Shown here piece after piece: positions 38,701 through 45,111 of a stretch of DNA of 64,000 bases; the stretch's first letter is position 1; each line of letters opens with the position of its first letter. The position numbers and the translations under genes were made by a program. This stretch comes from Lutibacter agarilyticus (GTDB lineage Bacteria; Bacteroidota; Bacteroidia; Flavobacteriales; Flavobacteriaceae): the NCBI RefSeq assembly GCF_900188235.1, contig NZ_FZNT01000003.1, positions 248,001-312,000 on the forward strand, written 5' to 3'. The notes beneath the pieces were generated by a model, which was not told where the DNA came from, made no database searches, and was given only the letters and a program-made list of their open reading frames with translations.

Positions 38701-40105
38701 ATGTATAAGTAAAAGTATCTGCTACATCAGCATCGGTAGTTGTAAAGGTTCCTACTTCTGTGTCAATGGCTAAATTTTCATCTATCGTTAATACAGATAA
38801 AGCAATTGCTGTTGGGGCTTGGTTTTCAAAAACATCATTAACTGTAATAGTAAAGGTGTCACTAAATATTCCACCATTCCCATCATTAGTTTCTATTCTT
38901 ATCTCGTAAGAATCCTTGGTTTCAAAATCAAAAACTTCTTTGGTTAACAATTGATCTTCTGAAATAGTGAAACTTGTATTATCAGTATCTCCTGCTCCTG
39001 CTACTAAGGTATAAGTAAAGGTATCTGATCCATCAACTGGAAATGAAGTAAGTGTTGCTACCGCTGTTCCAATGGCTAAATTTTCGTCAACCTTTTCAAC
39101 TGACAGAACGATTACTGCTGGTAACTGGTTTTCAAAAACATCATTTACTGTAATAGTAAAGGTGTCACTAAAAGTAGCTGTTCCATCATTGGTTTCTACT
39201 CGAATCTCGTAAGAATCCTTAGTTTCAAAATCAAAAGATTCAGCTGTTAATAGTTTGTCTCCTGAAATAGTGAAACTGGCATTGTCGGCATCTCCTGTTC
39301 CAACTACTAACGTATAAGTAAAAGTATCTGAAACATCAGCATCGGTAGTGGTAAAGGCTCCTACTTCTGTTCCAATATCTAAATTTTCATCAACTGTTAA
39401 TGCCGATAAAGCAATTGCTGTTGGTGAATCGTTAATATCATTAACTGTAATCGTAAAGGTGTCACTAAATGTTCCGCCGTTACTGTCATCCGTTTCTATC
39501 CTAATGTCATAAGTTGCTTTGGTTTCAAAATCAAAAGATTCAGCTGTTAATAGTTTGTCTCCTGAGATTGTAAAACTGGCATTGTCTGTACTTCCATCAC
39601 CTACAACCAATTCATATGTAAAAGTATCTGACCCATCAACTGGCGCTGAAGTAAGTGTTGCTACTTCTGTTCCAACTATTGAATTTTCATCAACTGTTGA
39701 AGCTGATAATGCAATCGCTGTGGGTGTTTGGTTTTCAAAAATATCGTTTACAGAAATGGTAAAGGTGTTACTAAATATTCCTCCATTACCATCATTCGTT
39801 TCTATTCTTATTTCATAAGATGTCTTGGTTTCAAAATCAAAAGATTCAGCAGTCAATAATTGGTCACCTGATATTGTGAAACTAGCATTGTCTGTATCTC
39901 CTGTTCCTGAAATTAAGGCATACGTAAAAGTGTCGGATACATCAGCGTCCGTTGTAGTTAAAACGCCTACTTCTGTGTCAATGGCTAAATTTTCATCAAC
40001 TGTTAATGCAGATAAAGTAATTGCTGTTGGTACTTCATTTTGGGCAAAAACTGAAGAAGGAAATGTGAAAATTGAGAATACTAAAAAAAGTAATAATTTT
40101 TTCAT
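29744..40105 (-). CDS. Giant modular surface adhesin (cadherin-like, beta-helix, Calx-beta/NHL, VCBS, dockerin-like, T9SS domain)
   Basis: The 3453-aa protein has a signal peptide (1-22). Approximate order: six cadherin-like repeats of about 100 aa (24-627); right-handed beta-helix (632-1025); fibronectin-III-like (1032-1120); Calx-beta (1121-1232); Calx-beta split by an NHL propeller (1233-1622); Calx-beta (1623-1737); a second NHL-split Calx-beta (1738-2125); VCBS/FG-GAP propeller with DxDxDGDxD loops (2130-2492); FN3-like; a second VCBS propeller (2607-2987); FN3-like (3015-3138); TSP3-type calcium repeat (DSDSDGDGIENSLDICP); dockerin-like pair (about 3172-3235; DSNGDEKVTVTDL, DVNNDEVVDILDI); beta-sandwich; type A T9SS sorting domain (3365-3453, KLGPNPSNGFMTLY). 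It is the first gene of the cargo operon. Binding to cells, particles or polysaccharide is inferred. Confidence 0.88.
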   Translation of the reverse strand: MKKLLLFLVFSIFTFPSSVFAQNEVPTAITLSALTVDENLAIDTEVGVLTTTDADVSDTFTYALISGTGDTDNASFTISGDQLLTAESFDFETKTSYEIRIETNDGNGGIFSNTFTISVNDIFENQTPTAIALSASTVDENSIVGTEVATLTSAPVDGSDTFTYELVVGDGSTDNASFTISGDKLLTAESFDFETKATYDIRIETDDSNGGTFSDTFTITVNDINDSPTAIALSALTVDENLDIGTEVGAFTTTDADVSDTFTYTLVVGTGDADNASFTISGDKLLTAESFDFETKDSYEIRVETNDGTATFSDTFTITVNDVFENQLPAVIVLSVEKVDENLAIGTAVATLTSFPVDGSDTFTYTLVAGAGDTDNTSFTISEDQLLTKEVFDFETKDSYEIRIETNDGNGGIFSDTFTITVNDVFENQAPTAIALSVLTIDENLAIDTEVGTFTTTDADVADTFTYTLVTGTGDTDNTSFTISGDKLLTAASFDFETKVSYKIRVETSDGTDVFSDTFTITVNDINDTPTAIALSSLTIDEDLNIGTEIGSLTSTDVDSSNFTYSLVAGDGDTDNTSFTISGDKLLTNEVFDFETKDSYEIRVETNDGTDVFSDTFTITINDIVEIRDISGVISTNTTWRAVNNPYTIVGHTQISAGATLTIEPDVEVNFMGDRKIVVNGNININGTDLSHVTFNGNSTVGSTSMILFQSANLNNSSINYVDFTGPQRAIQLADESSNIQDEIKNTNSLNVNNCTFTNTGVATKGIWNSAELNIENSIFNSCSLQGYNYSDFITLRSCVINSSIIDFPYSRGVKIYNSHFASSSFKIYGEWYQSSFLIDGSKIYNSNFSGYEGDISINKTILVDSPLNLPQNDVEISNSVISFDGTETYQGMEGQEMDIQGVYSRKATITNTLITGRGAGTGVEIYDYNNYQSTISNSIITNNTTGIKVTGTYGVFDFQNNNFTKNKEYALNNQNNNNITATNNYWGTIDELEVEDLIYHSPDDVFSNIGIVTFTPILSIPNTTTSTVISPPLNIAKVPSGSDVVLTWTPNSETSVIGYKLYYGDPTGLSYSNVIDLGNVNTYTLVGGLIDTEYALTAYTTTADGVDDQIEGFESWFSLAKEPKVSLSVAEELVNEEVGVIIITAAMETVLPYDTTVNLTTTGTATLDTDYTISSNTITIPAGSLSSTAEVTVLTDALVEFDETIVVAIESVVNASEDGEQQITLNIENVNDPIITLAISATTIGENESFTITATIDAPISKDVVIDLESVGEAKYDTDFTSNSVIRISTVAGGNGRGSANNQLYNPRGVFVDATGNMYITEAGYSRIKKWNKGATQGEVIINGVSDPIDVYVDEEGAIYVLERGLHQVRKFVLGDTTGIVVAGGNDYGSDSNQLRNPTGFFVDEVGNIYIADSDNQRIQKWEPGAAEGITVAGGNGQGNAANQLSYPNAVSIDSEGNIYIADSENNRVQKWGNNSTKGETIISNFNYPTDIYVNDNGAIYIVSPNNSLIKKFELGMDTGVVVAGGNGSGSAENQLAYPYNFIVDTTGNIYVSDSENSRIQKYDISPQIIIKSGETTAELTVSGIEDTRDELDETIILNTTASNAVLGSADPIAVTLTDINEPPTVAFTFSEEKITENSDTDVTLTATVSSVSAKDVAVTFTLEGSAIETTDYVVSSTTIAIPANSSKGTLTISTKDLDDVLVEVLDSIVFKVNTITNATALVDKATLLLESDDDPNVVITTSTDVIAEHETFNIIATLDYASSKDVMVSLESIGTAIYDGDFKRNTPVEISTVAGGNSYGNAANQLYNPRGVFVDAMGNVYIADHSNGNIKKWIPGATEGEIVITSGNPIDVFVDVNGNIYALEIYENRVTKWIPGASSGEVVAGGNSHGTADNQLAYPQGFYIDEMGNIFVADTNNHRIQKWEPGAIEGITVAGGNEAGNGNNQLSSPQAVFVDGDGNIYVADTNNNRIQKWAPNAIEGETVIAGINYPTDIHIDLNENIYVLDQNSQSVLKYPASITSGIVVAGGNGYGSEANQFNNAYNFTVDAIGNIYVSDYSNHRVQKYEASLQVIVKAGDTEGSLTLSGIEDELNEEGDEYIVIKKTGTQNAILTEVEDLSVTLLDNTKTLALKSSPFMGLSEGAVSWGDYDRDGDKDVAIMGQSNILGAVTLLYENVDGEFVDTNQNFAKLYGGDITWVDLNKDGWIDLVVSGFDGSAPQTKVYMNNGGTYFEPTNGYGLPKLFSTKMAWGDLDNDGDIDLAIAGQDAANNYVFDVYYKEDTSNNFEKELLFNHEGFINGDLKIVDLDLDGDNDIIYNGQNSSGNPSGGYILNSYIRTTNTNSNWQLYEELRLKNSSIEVAKINDAQNELVIISSGEDSNGSTQLYTNTLNSDYYYSNIESLFPKLKNGDISIADYNNDGNYDVVLTGESQEGVPVTKLFKQNSNGFVDSEIELKGLRESTATWVDYDMDGDLDLFLTGIGSSGAETLLYETEIANKKNAAPAQISGLVAEDLGNGKIRFKWDLPSDDYATNLGYVIRVGTTPGGTELSNTESDLTTGIRLISKAPPIYTNFYDMQLDPGNYYWSVQAVDPGLKGSEFSDEDSFTLVYEWKILNQGGIVDRSVQGVADPVLKLGDVDNDNDLDVIYGSETGSETQLLKFDGKQLIKENSNPFGYINSITNSEVGDINGDGVADILINHWVNSNYQLKIYLSNGSGYSPRNVGNGLYKAKAKIIDLNNDGQAEIFLVGMSSSSISGVPKLYLYEYNPVTSTFNLDDVSSQIDPLQYASYDLGDIDNDQDIDFIISGFNASTGIQSFIYENVTELGGEFTLQKTTNNLVAVKNGTTDLIDFDGDGDLDAVFTGESKVSDVFEIYMNKLNEGISEWPRLANGLSPMRDGKIDLGDFDGDGYTDLLYSGTFEGIGDITKLSEYDAATKTYVESAFDVSDIIKAEVEFGDLDGDGDLDFVIAGKSAETNGGNIFRTYINVRNQSAEVLGKPAGKRPKYAGKSSAKSSATITEFVVNNAPSVPVVNDIVFLEGTDGSVDIPLEFSWNPATDDHTPSVGLTYAIKIGTTPGGEDVMSSNSNSNGVKKDAEKGNVEHNLKWKLSLPEGTYYWSVQAVDASYSGSEFTTPVQFKVTATGIDSDSDGDGIENSLDICPNTPKGDAVDQNGCSVNALLGDSNGDEKVTVTDLVLNVNYILGLNPIPFVFKAADVNNDEVVDILDIVGTVDIILSPASKNNNSKDEWNYYSNIPIDDALFYWEGNDLYVSSNEAIAGMQLVFDTDFDYDLSQELSNFDRLNFSKEADQTIMIYSFSGISIEPGITKLLTKFDNNEVSLDVEKSAAGTPKGMKLAVKFDFNELITPTESFKLGPNPSNGFMTLYHYLPEERDLLLIRAYNLNGVMVWSSDKIKSSLGQGVNPINLEFLNDGVYFLVIEAFKQGEIKEKEVKQIIIRK

Positions 40106-41061
40106 AATTAATTATTTTAAGAAATGATAAGGCATAGCAGAAATACAATTATTTACACATCGTAATTTGAGTATAAAATTATTGTTTCGTTTTAAAATGA
40201 TTTTAAATGGTTCAGAATTGAACTTAAAAGATAGTCTATCCCAATTACTGAAATAAATAAATTGAAACAATAGGGTTAATTCGAGTAGTTTTTTTTTCAT
40301 AAAGCGATTTTTGGGGGATGTAACTATATTTCAATCAATAAAGGTAATTTTAATTTAAAGTAAATATTTATAAAATGAGTTAACGTGCGTAAGTTTTGAG
40401 CGAACGTAAATATTAGGAATGGTTTCATAACAATTTTTTACAACCTAAAATAGGTGTTAAAATACATAGCTTTTTATATTCCAAATCCATTGTTAAAGTT
40501 TATTATTTCAATCAACTTTAAACAATTTTATATTCAGAATATAACAAACTTAGGTACTTATTATCAATAATTTAGTGATAATTATCAGCTAACCTCTTAT
40601 TATAGATTTTGAATCTTTTTTTATTTAAGGTTAAATTTTTGTTTTAATTAAAAAAAATAATGATTTATTTAATAAAACCAAATGTAGGATTAATAACTAA
40701 TTATATGTTACGGAAATCCGTAGTGCATTTATAAATTATTAAAATTTAGATATTTTGAAACAAAAAACCACCCCTAAAAAGAGGTGAAAAATTAAAATGC
40801 ATACCCTATATAAAATCAAAAAACCTAAACTTTATCACTAAAAAACTATTAAGGATTCAAAAATTGGTCTACACAGGACTTGAAGTACGCTTTTTTAAAG
40901 GGGTAAATCATAATTAACAAACTATCTACAACGACTGGTATCGTTTGTTAATACCCATTTTTTATTAATCTATTAATTTTGAATACCAAATTAGTACCCA
41001 TTTAAATTTAAAAACAATCATCTACTTAATTGTCAAGTGATTACGTCTTATGTTTATGGAG
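40106..41061. other. AT-rich leader region between giant adhesin gene and attR
   Basis: I see no credible gene in these 956 bases. A 62-codon minus-strand frame near 40112-40300 has no family resemblance and lies where the operon leader should be. A minus-strand hairpin with T-run (CACCTC / GGGGTG, 40768-40785) could terminate transcription coming from the right. The region is unusually AT-rich and probably holds the operon promoter, which I could not place. Confidence 0.5.
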
Positions 41062-41080
41062 CCGGCGTCTCCACTATTTT
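41062..41080 (+). repeat. attR: 19-bp direct repeat at the right end of the island
   Basis: CCGGCGTCTCCACTATTTT is identical to attL at the ssrA end. It is an isolated fragment here with no tmRNA sequence upstream. Confidence 0.9.
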
Positions 41081-41102
41081 TATTTGAACTATTACAATTT
41101 CT

Positions 41103-41126
41103 CTTCATCTAAAGATGAAGGTATTT
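41103..41126 (+). terminator. Probable original ssrA terminator, displaced by the island
   Basis: CTTCATC / GATGAAG arms around TAAA are followed by GTATTTTT. It begins 22 nt after attR, as expected for a terminator that followed ssrA before the insertion. No comparable hairpin follows ssrA at attL. Confidence 0.6.
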
Positions 41127-41290
41127 TTAAACTTTATCTTTTGAAATCATCCTATTCCACTTTTCGAATTAAAAATAGCTATTTTATAGTTCTATCTAAC
41201 AGATTTCATTTTCTAATTAAATATCATTTACCAACAAATAATAACTAGTTCTAAAAATATATTAAAACTAACTTATTGATTTTAAAGCAT

Positions 41291-41374
41291 AAAAAAACCC
41301 ACCTCTAGGAGATGGGAAAATTGCTATGAAAAAGAATGTTAATAAAACCATTATTGAGGTTAGGTTTTACCAAC
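41291..41374 (-). ncRNA. Candidate structured small RNA, copy A
   Basis: On the minus strand a -7 box TAAATTTG (41385-41378) is followed by about 84 nt ending in a terminator. The 5' hairpin pairs GTTGGTAAAACC with GGTTTTATTAAC (12 pairs, two G-U). Then comes the linker TCTTTTTCATAGCAATTTTC. The 3' hairpin pairs CCCATCTC with GAGGTGGG and is followed by seven T. The 3' stem is fully paired only on this strand (U-G rather than C-A), which fixes the direction. No open reading frame is conserved. It shares promoter, architecture and linker with copy B at 41630-41704. Confidence 0.6.
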
Positions 41375-41629
41375 GGTCAAATTTAAAGTGAAAAAACTAT
41401 TTATTCTATGATAATTATCAATTAGCAAAAAAAATAATCAAGGTTAGGTAAATTTTAACTATTTAACTTTATAATACTACTTTTAAAAAACTATTTAGAA
41501 CTTAAGTAAAAGTAATTAGACTATCTATTTTTGAATAATTAACAAAAAAACATCACTAAAAATCTGTTTTTAGAAAAATTTAACATTAAATATCATTTTC
41601 ACTTTATAAAACTTCATATCTTTGTACCT

Positions 41630-41704
41630 GATAAGCATATCTTTATGTTTATCAATCTTTTTCATAGCAATTTTCCTCACTCGAAAGAGTGAGGTTTCTT
41701 TTTT
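41630..41704 (+). ncRNA. Candidate structured small RNA, copy B
   Basis: A TATCTTTG box (41617-41624) precedes about 75 nt. The 5' hairpin pairs GATAAGCATA with TATGTTTATC around TCTT. The linker TCTTTTTCATAGCAATTTTC follows, then the terminator CCTCACTC-GAAA-GAGTGAGG and TTTCTTTTTT. The hairpin sequences differ from copy A while pairing and linker are kept, as expected for a real RNA family. The next gene has its own promoter box at 41732, so this is a separate transcript, not just a leader. Its function is unknown. Confidence 0.65.
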
Positions 41705-41731
41705 ATAGACCTTACTTCATTCTTTTATACC

Positions 41732-41739
41732 TATATTTG
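41732..41739 (+). promoter_or_regulatory. -7 element TATATTTG upstream of the YgjV-like gene
   Basis: This is an exact TAnnTTTG box 19 nt before the ATG at 41759 and downstream of the small-RNA terminator. Confidence 0.55.
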
Positions 41740-41758
41740 CCTCCCAAATTTTAACTAT

Positions 41759-41989
41759 ATGTTTTTAGGAATAGAAATTACCGAATGGGTTGGCTACTTA
41801 GCTTCCGTTGCGCTCATTATTTCATTTATGATGAAAAATGTAAATACTTTAAGAATTATAAACTCGGTTGGAGCTATTTTGTTTATTATTTATGGAGTAA
41901 TGCTAGCAACATCTTTACCCATAATTATTACTAATGTTTTTATATTGTTAGTAAACATTTATTATTTAACCATTAGGAAAAATAAATAA
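41759..41989 (+). CDS. Small YgjV/SemiSWEET-like membrane protein
   Basis: The 76-aa protein has three hydrophobic helices (WVGYLASVALIISFMMKN, RIINSVGAILFIIYGVML, PIIITNVFILLVNIYYLTI). The 'GYLAS...ISF.MK....LR.IN..G...F..YG' pattern is that of YgjV-like proteins, a three-helix half-transporter type related in layout to SemiSWEET. Substrate is unknown. Automatic annotation sometimes mislabels this group. It has its own promoter box and precedes two glycosyltransferase genes by 33 nt, possibly in one transcript. Confidence 0.78.
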   Translation: MFLGIEITEWVGYLASVALIISFMMKNVNTLRIINSVGAILFIIYGVMLATSLPIIITNVFILLVNIYYLTIRKNK

Positions 41990-42022
41990 TAGTATTTTAG
42001 TAGTCTAAAAAAATAATTTCTT

Positions 42023-43120
42023 TTGAAACAAGTAATAGTTTCAGTTACTAACGACATTACTACCGATCAACGGGTACACAAAGTATGCACTAGTTTAACT
42101 GAAATGAATTTTAATGTTACTGTTATTGGTCGAAAGCTAAAAAACAGCATTCCTATAAATAGAAAGTATAGCACTTTAAGATTCAAATTGCTTTTTAACA
42201 AAGGTGTTTTATTTTATGCGGAATATAATTTGAGGTTATTTTTAAAACTACTTTTTACTAAAAAAGATATTTTATTAGCCAATGATTTAGATACTTTATT
42301 GCCAAATTATTTTGCAAGCAAAATATTTAAAACTAAATTAGTATATGATAGTCACGAACTGTTTACAGAAGTTCCAGAACTAATTGATAGAACTTTTGTT
42401 AAAAATACTTGGCTGCGAATTGAAAAATTTATTGTACCAAAACTAAAACACAATTACACCGTTTGTAATTCTATTGCTAATTATTACAATTCTAAATATA
42501 ATACAAACTTTAAAACGCTTAGAAATTTACCTTTTAAAACAACTAATAATTTAAATGGCACATTTCCTTTTAACACTAACAATCAAAAAATAATTTTATA
42601 CCAAGGAGCTTTAAATAAAGGAAGAGGGCTAGAATTAATGATTGAAACAATGAAGCGCATAGATAACGCTATTTTTGTTATTATTGGAAGTGGAGATGTT
42701 GAAAAACAATTAGTTCTACAAGTAAAAAAGTTAAACCTTCAAGAGAAAGTAAAATTCATTTCAAAAATTACACCTAAAGCATTACAAAAACTAACCCCAT
42801 TGGCTGATTTAGGGTTAAGCATTGAAGAAGATTTAGGTTTAAACTACAGGTTTGCACTTCCAAATAAAGTGTTTGATTATATACAAGCTCAAGTTCCTAT
42901 TTTAGTTTCAGATTTGATTGAAATGAAACAAATTGTAGAACAATACAATGTTGGTGAAATTATTTTAGACAGAAGTCCAACAGCATTGGCCAACCAAATT
43001 ACAGCAATGCTACAAAAAGGTAAAAGTTTATATAGTAAACAACTTATAAAAGCCAGTAATGAGTTAATTTGGGAGAAAGAATCTAAAAAACTAATTGAAA
43101 TTATAAATAATCTTGAATAA
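42023..43120 (+). CDS. Glycosyltransferase family 4 protein
   Basis: The 365-aa protein is a GT-B fold glycosyltransferase. The N-terminal half has the flavobacterial lead VIVSVTNDITTDQRVHKVCTSL and DILLANDLDTLLPNYFASKI with YDSHELFTEVPEL. The C-terminal GT1-like half has ILYQGALNKGRGLELMIETM and the nucleotide-sugar-binding region LGLNYRFALPNKVFDYIQAQVPILVSDL. It probably adds a sugar to a cell-surface or exported polysaccharide at the inner membrane. The start codon is TTG at 42023: no ATG or GTG is available before the conserved VIVSVTND. It overlaps the next glycosyltransferase gene by 8 nt. Confidence 0.88.
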   Translation: MKQVIVSVTNDITTDQRVHKVCTSLTEMNFNVTVIGRKLKNSIPINRKYSTLRFKLLFNKGVLFYAEYNLRLFLKLLFTKKDILLANDLDTLLPNYFASKIFKTKLVYDSHELFTEVPELIDRTFVKNTWLRIEKFIVPKLKHNYTVCNSIANYYNSKYNTNFKTLRNLPFKTTNNLNGTFPFNTNNQKIILYQGALNKGRGLELMIETMKRIDNAIFVIIGSGDVEKQLVLQVKKLNLQEKVKFISKITPKALQKLTPLADLGLSIEEDLGLNYRFALPNKVFDYIQAQVPILVSDLIEMKQIVEQYNVGEIILDRSPTALANQITAMLQKGKSLYSKQLIKASNELIWEKESKKLIEIINNLE

Positions 43121-44222
43121 ATATTTAAATATTATTTCTTTTGATGTGCCTTACCCACCAAATTACGGTGGAGTAATTGATGTTTTTTATAAGCTAAAAG
43201 CATTACACAAATTAGGTGTTAAAATTATTTTACACACTTTTGAATATGGAAGAGGCGAAAACAAAGAGCTAAATAAATATTGTGATAAAATTTATTATTA
43301 CAAAAGAAACTCTAAAATTAAAAGTTCAATATCTAAAATTCCTTTTATTGTTAAAACCAGAGCTAATAAAAGTTTAATTGAAAACCTGAAATTGAATGAT
43401 TTCACAATTTTATTTGAAGGCTTACACACCACATACCCTTTAGTTATTTCTGAATTTAAAGACCGAACTAAACTAATAAGAATGCATAATATTGAGCATA
43501 ATTATTACAAAGGACTATCTAAAAGTGAAGAAAACAGTTTCAAAAAAATATATTTCACTTTTGAAGCTGCTAAACTTAAAAATTATGAAAGTATTTTAGA
43601 TAAAGCTAATTATATTCTTTCTATATCTCCATTAGAACATCTTTATTTTTCAACTAAATTCCCTTCAAAAACAAAATACATTCCTGCTTTTCACCAACAT
43701 AATTTCATCAAATCATCAGAAGGCATTGGTGATTATGCCCTGTACCATGGTGATTTACGTATTGCTGATAACTTAAAATCCTGTTCCTTTTTAATTGATG
43801 TTTTTTCTGAAATTGATTACCCTTTGATTATTGCTAGTAGCACTATTAACAAAAAAATGTCAACACGTATTAAAAAGCATACAAACATTAACTTTATAGA
43901 TATTACTAATAACAATCAACTAGAAGAGTTACTTAACAACGCCCATATTAATGTACTTCCAACATTTCAAAATACTGGAATTAAGTTAAAATTATTAAAT
44001 GCATTATACAGTGGTAGATTTTGCATTGTAAACAATGAAATGATTCTTAAAACAGGATTAGAGGATTTGTGTATTATTGCAAATACAAAAAAAGAATTTC
44101 AAGAAAAAATTAAAGAATATTCTCTCATAAATTTCAAAAAAGAAGATATTATTAAACGCGAAAAAATTCTTAAAAATCTCAATACAAATACAAGTGCATT
44201 AGAAATTTTAAAACTTATTTAG
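43113..44222 (+). CDS. Glycosyltransferase (GT-B type)
   Basis: The 369-aa protein begins NIISFDVPYPPNYGGVIDVFYKLKALHKLGV, the typical acceptor-side opening of a GT4-like enzyme. It continues with RMHNIEHNYYKGLSK and a C-terminal block NVLPTFQNTGIKLKLLNALYSGRFCIVNNEM where family members bind the sugar nucleotide. It starts with TTG at 43113, overlapping the preceding gene's end, so the pair is translationally coupled. Donor and acceptor are unknown. It converges tail to tail with ftsE, with 1 nt between the stop codons. Confidence 0.85.
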   Translation: MNKYLNIISFDVPYPPNYGGVIDVFYKLKALHKLGVKIILHTFEYGRGENKELNKYCDKIYYYKRNSKIKSSISKIPFIVKTRANKSLIENLKLNDFTILFEGLHTTYPLVISEFKDRTKLIRMHNIEHNYYKGLSKSEENSFKKIYFTFEAAKLKNYESILDKANYILSISPLEHLYFSTKFPSKTKYIPAFHQHNFIKSSEGIGDYALYHGDLRIADNLKSCSFLIDVFSEIDYPLIIASSTINKKMSTRIKKHTNINFIDITNNNQLEELLNNAHINVLPTFQNTGIKLKLLNALYSGRFCIVNNEMILKTGLEDLCIIANTKKEFQEKIKEYSLINFKKEDIIKREKILKNLNTNTSALEILKLI

Positions 44223-44223
44223 A

Positions 44224-44907
44224 TTAACTTTTCTGCTGTACAACCTCAAATAATTCTCCGCCTTCACACTTTATTGTTTTATAGGGGAATTTTAAAATTA
44301 AAGCGTAATCATGTGTAGCCATTAATATGGTTTTTCCACTATTATGAATATCTTGAAGCACTTTCATAACATCAACTGAAGTTGCAGGGTCAAGGTTTCC
44401 AGTTGGCTCATCAGCTAATATTAAATCGGGGTCGTTTAACAACGCTCGCGCTATGGCAACACGTTGCTGCTCACCACCTGAAAGTTGAAAAGGCATTTTA
44501 AAATCTTTGGTTTGCATTTCAACCTTTGTTAAAACCTCCATTATTTTAGTTTTAATTTGCTGCTCATCTTTCCAACCAGTTGCTTTCAATACAAATTTTA
44601 AATTTTCAAAAACATTGCGATCATTCAACAGTTTAAAATCCTGAAATACAATTCCTAATTTTCGTCTTAAAAAAGGAATTTCTTTTTCTTTTAGTGTATT
44701 TAAATTAAAGCCTACAATACTTCCCGTTCCTTTTTCTAGCGGTAAATCGCCATACAAAGTTTTCATTAAACTACTTTTACCACTCCCCGTTTTACCAATT
44801 AAATACACAAAATCACCTTCATTTAAAGATAAGTCTACTTGAGACAATACTAAATTTTCACGCTGAAATATTTCTGCATTTTGTAATGATAGAACCGTTT
44901 TTGACAT
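44224..44907 (-). CDS. ftsE: FtsE-type ABC transporter ATP-binding protein
   Basis: The 227-aa protein has Walker [11 protein letters not shown]-loop [17 protein letters not shown], signature [15 protein letters not shown], Walker [13 protein letters not shown] and the H-loop ATHDY. The FQDFKLL Q-loop and overall length match FtsE, which with FtsX activates peptidoglycan hydrolases at the division site. FtsX is not adjacent, as is common in Bacteroidota. The frame is open from TTG 44928, but the conserved start [13 protein letters not shown] points to ATG 44907. Confidence 0.87.
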   Translation of the reverse strand: MSKTVLSLQNAEIFQRENLVLSQVDLSLNEGDFVYLIGKTGSGKSSLMKTLYGDLPLEKGTGSIVGFNLNTLKEKEIPFLRRKLGIVFQDFKLLNDRNVFENLKFVLKATGWKDEQQIKTKIMEVLTKVEMQTKDFKMPFQLSGGEQQRVAIARALLNDPDLILADEPTGNLDPATSVDVMKVLQDIHNSGKTILMATHDYALILKFPYKTIKCEGGELFEVVQQKS

Positions 44908-45000
44908 TGACACCTTGATTTTCAACAAATCTAAATATTTAAAAGTAAAATTTCAACATAAACATAGTTTATAATAGAATCTGATACCGGAAACTCATTT

Positions 45001-45021
45001 TTTCAACAAAAATTGTTGAAA
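45001..45021. repeat. Perfect inverted repeat TTTCAACAA / TTGTTGAAA upstream of the TPR gene
   Basis: Nine-base arms surround AAA, 90 nt before the ATG at 45112 in the divergent ftsE/TPR intergenic region. Further TTTCAACA copies lie at about 44919 and 44951. It may be an operator; the T-run before it is too weakly placed for a clear terminator. Confidence 0.4.
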
Positions 45022-45111
45022 TCCTTTCATAAAAAAAGTACATTATGAAGGCAATTTCAAAAAAATATCACGTTATTAGATTATACAATTAAACTTACAA
45101 TTTTAAAAAAT

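Larger units (their letters stand above)
17657..41080 (+). mobile_element. 23.4-kb genomic island integrated at ssrA, with surface-protein cargo
   Basis: Flanking 19-bp direct repeats, an integrase gene 179 nt from the ssrA end and a block of element-type genes define the island. Left module: integrase, unknown 690-aa protein, excisionase-type HTH, RHH protein, DUF3987 ATPase and DUF6371 primase-like protein with iterons. Middle: a decayed second copy of part of that module and an IS256 remnant. Right module: a three-gene minus-strand operon of giant secreted modular proteins. I see no relaxase, coupling protein or conjugation gene, so it is at most a mobilisable or satellite-type element, possibly now fixed. 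The right boundary leaves the original ssrA downstream region starting at 41081. Confidence 0.88.

Noticed and set aside
31179-39818. Several plus-strand open frames of 65-105 codons opposite the giant adhesin gene
   Set aside because: They mirror the repeated modules of the minus-strand gene, are Ser/Val-rich without family resemblance, and lack plausible start signals.
38220-40035. Regularly spaced DNA repeats that might suggest a CRISPR array
   Set aside because: The period is about 300 bp, repeats are coding cadherin-like domains, and no cas gene is present.
26307-40105. Reading the cargo operon as a true cellulosome
   Set aside because: No catalytic glycoside hydrolase or carbohydrate esterase domain is encoded, and the dockerin-like repeats are common calcium modules in Bacteroidota surface proteins.
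40112-40300. 62-codon minus-strand frame directly upstream of the giant adhesin
   Set aside because: It has no domain, is AT-driven in composition, and its end overlaps the expected ribosome-binding region of the adhesin gene.
41030-41248. 72-codon frame crossing attR
   Set aside because: It reads through the att repeat and the displaced terminator hairpin; there is no family resemblance or promoter.
41284-41320. Plus-strand terminator at the CCCACCTC / GAGATGGG hairpin
   Set aside because: On the plus strand the stem has a C-A mismatch and no T-run follows. On the minus strand it is fully paired and followed by seven T, so it belongs to small RNA copy A.
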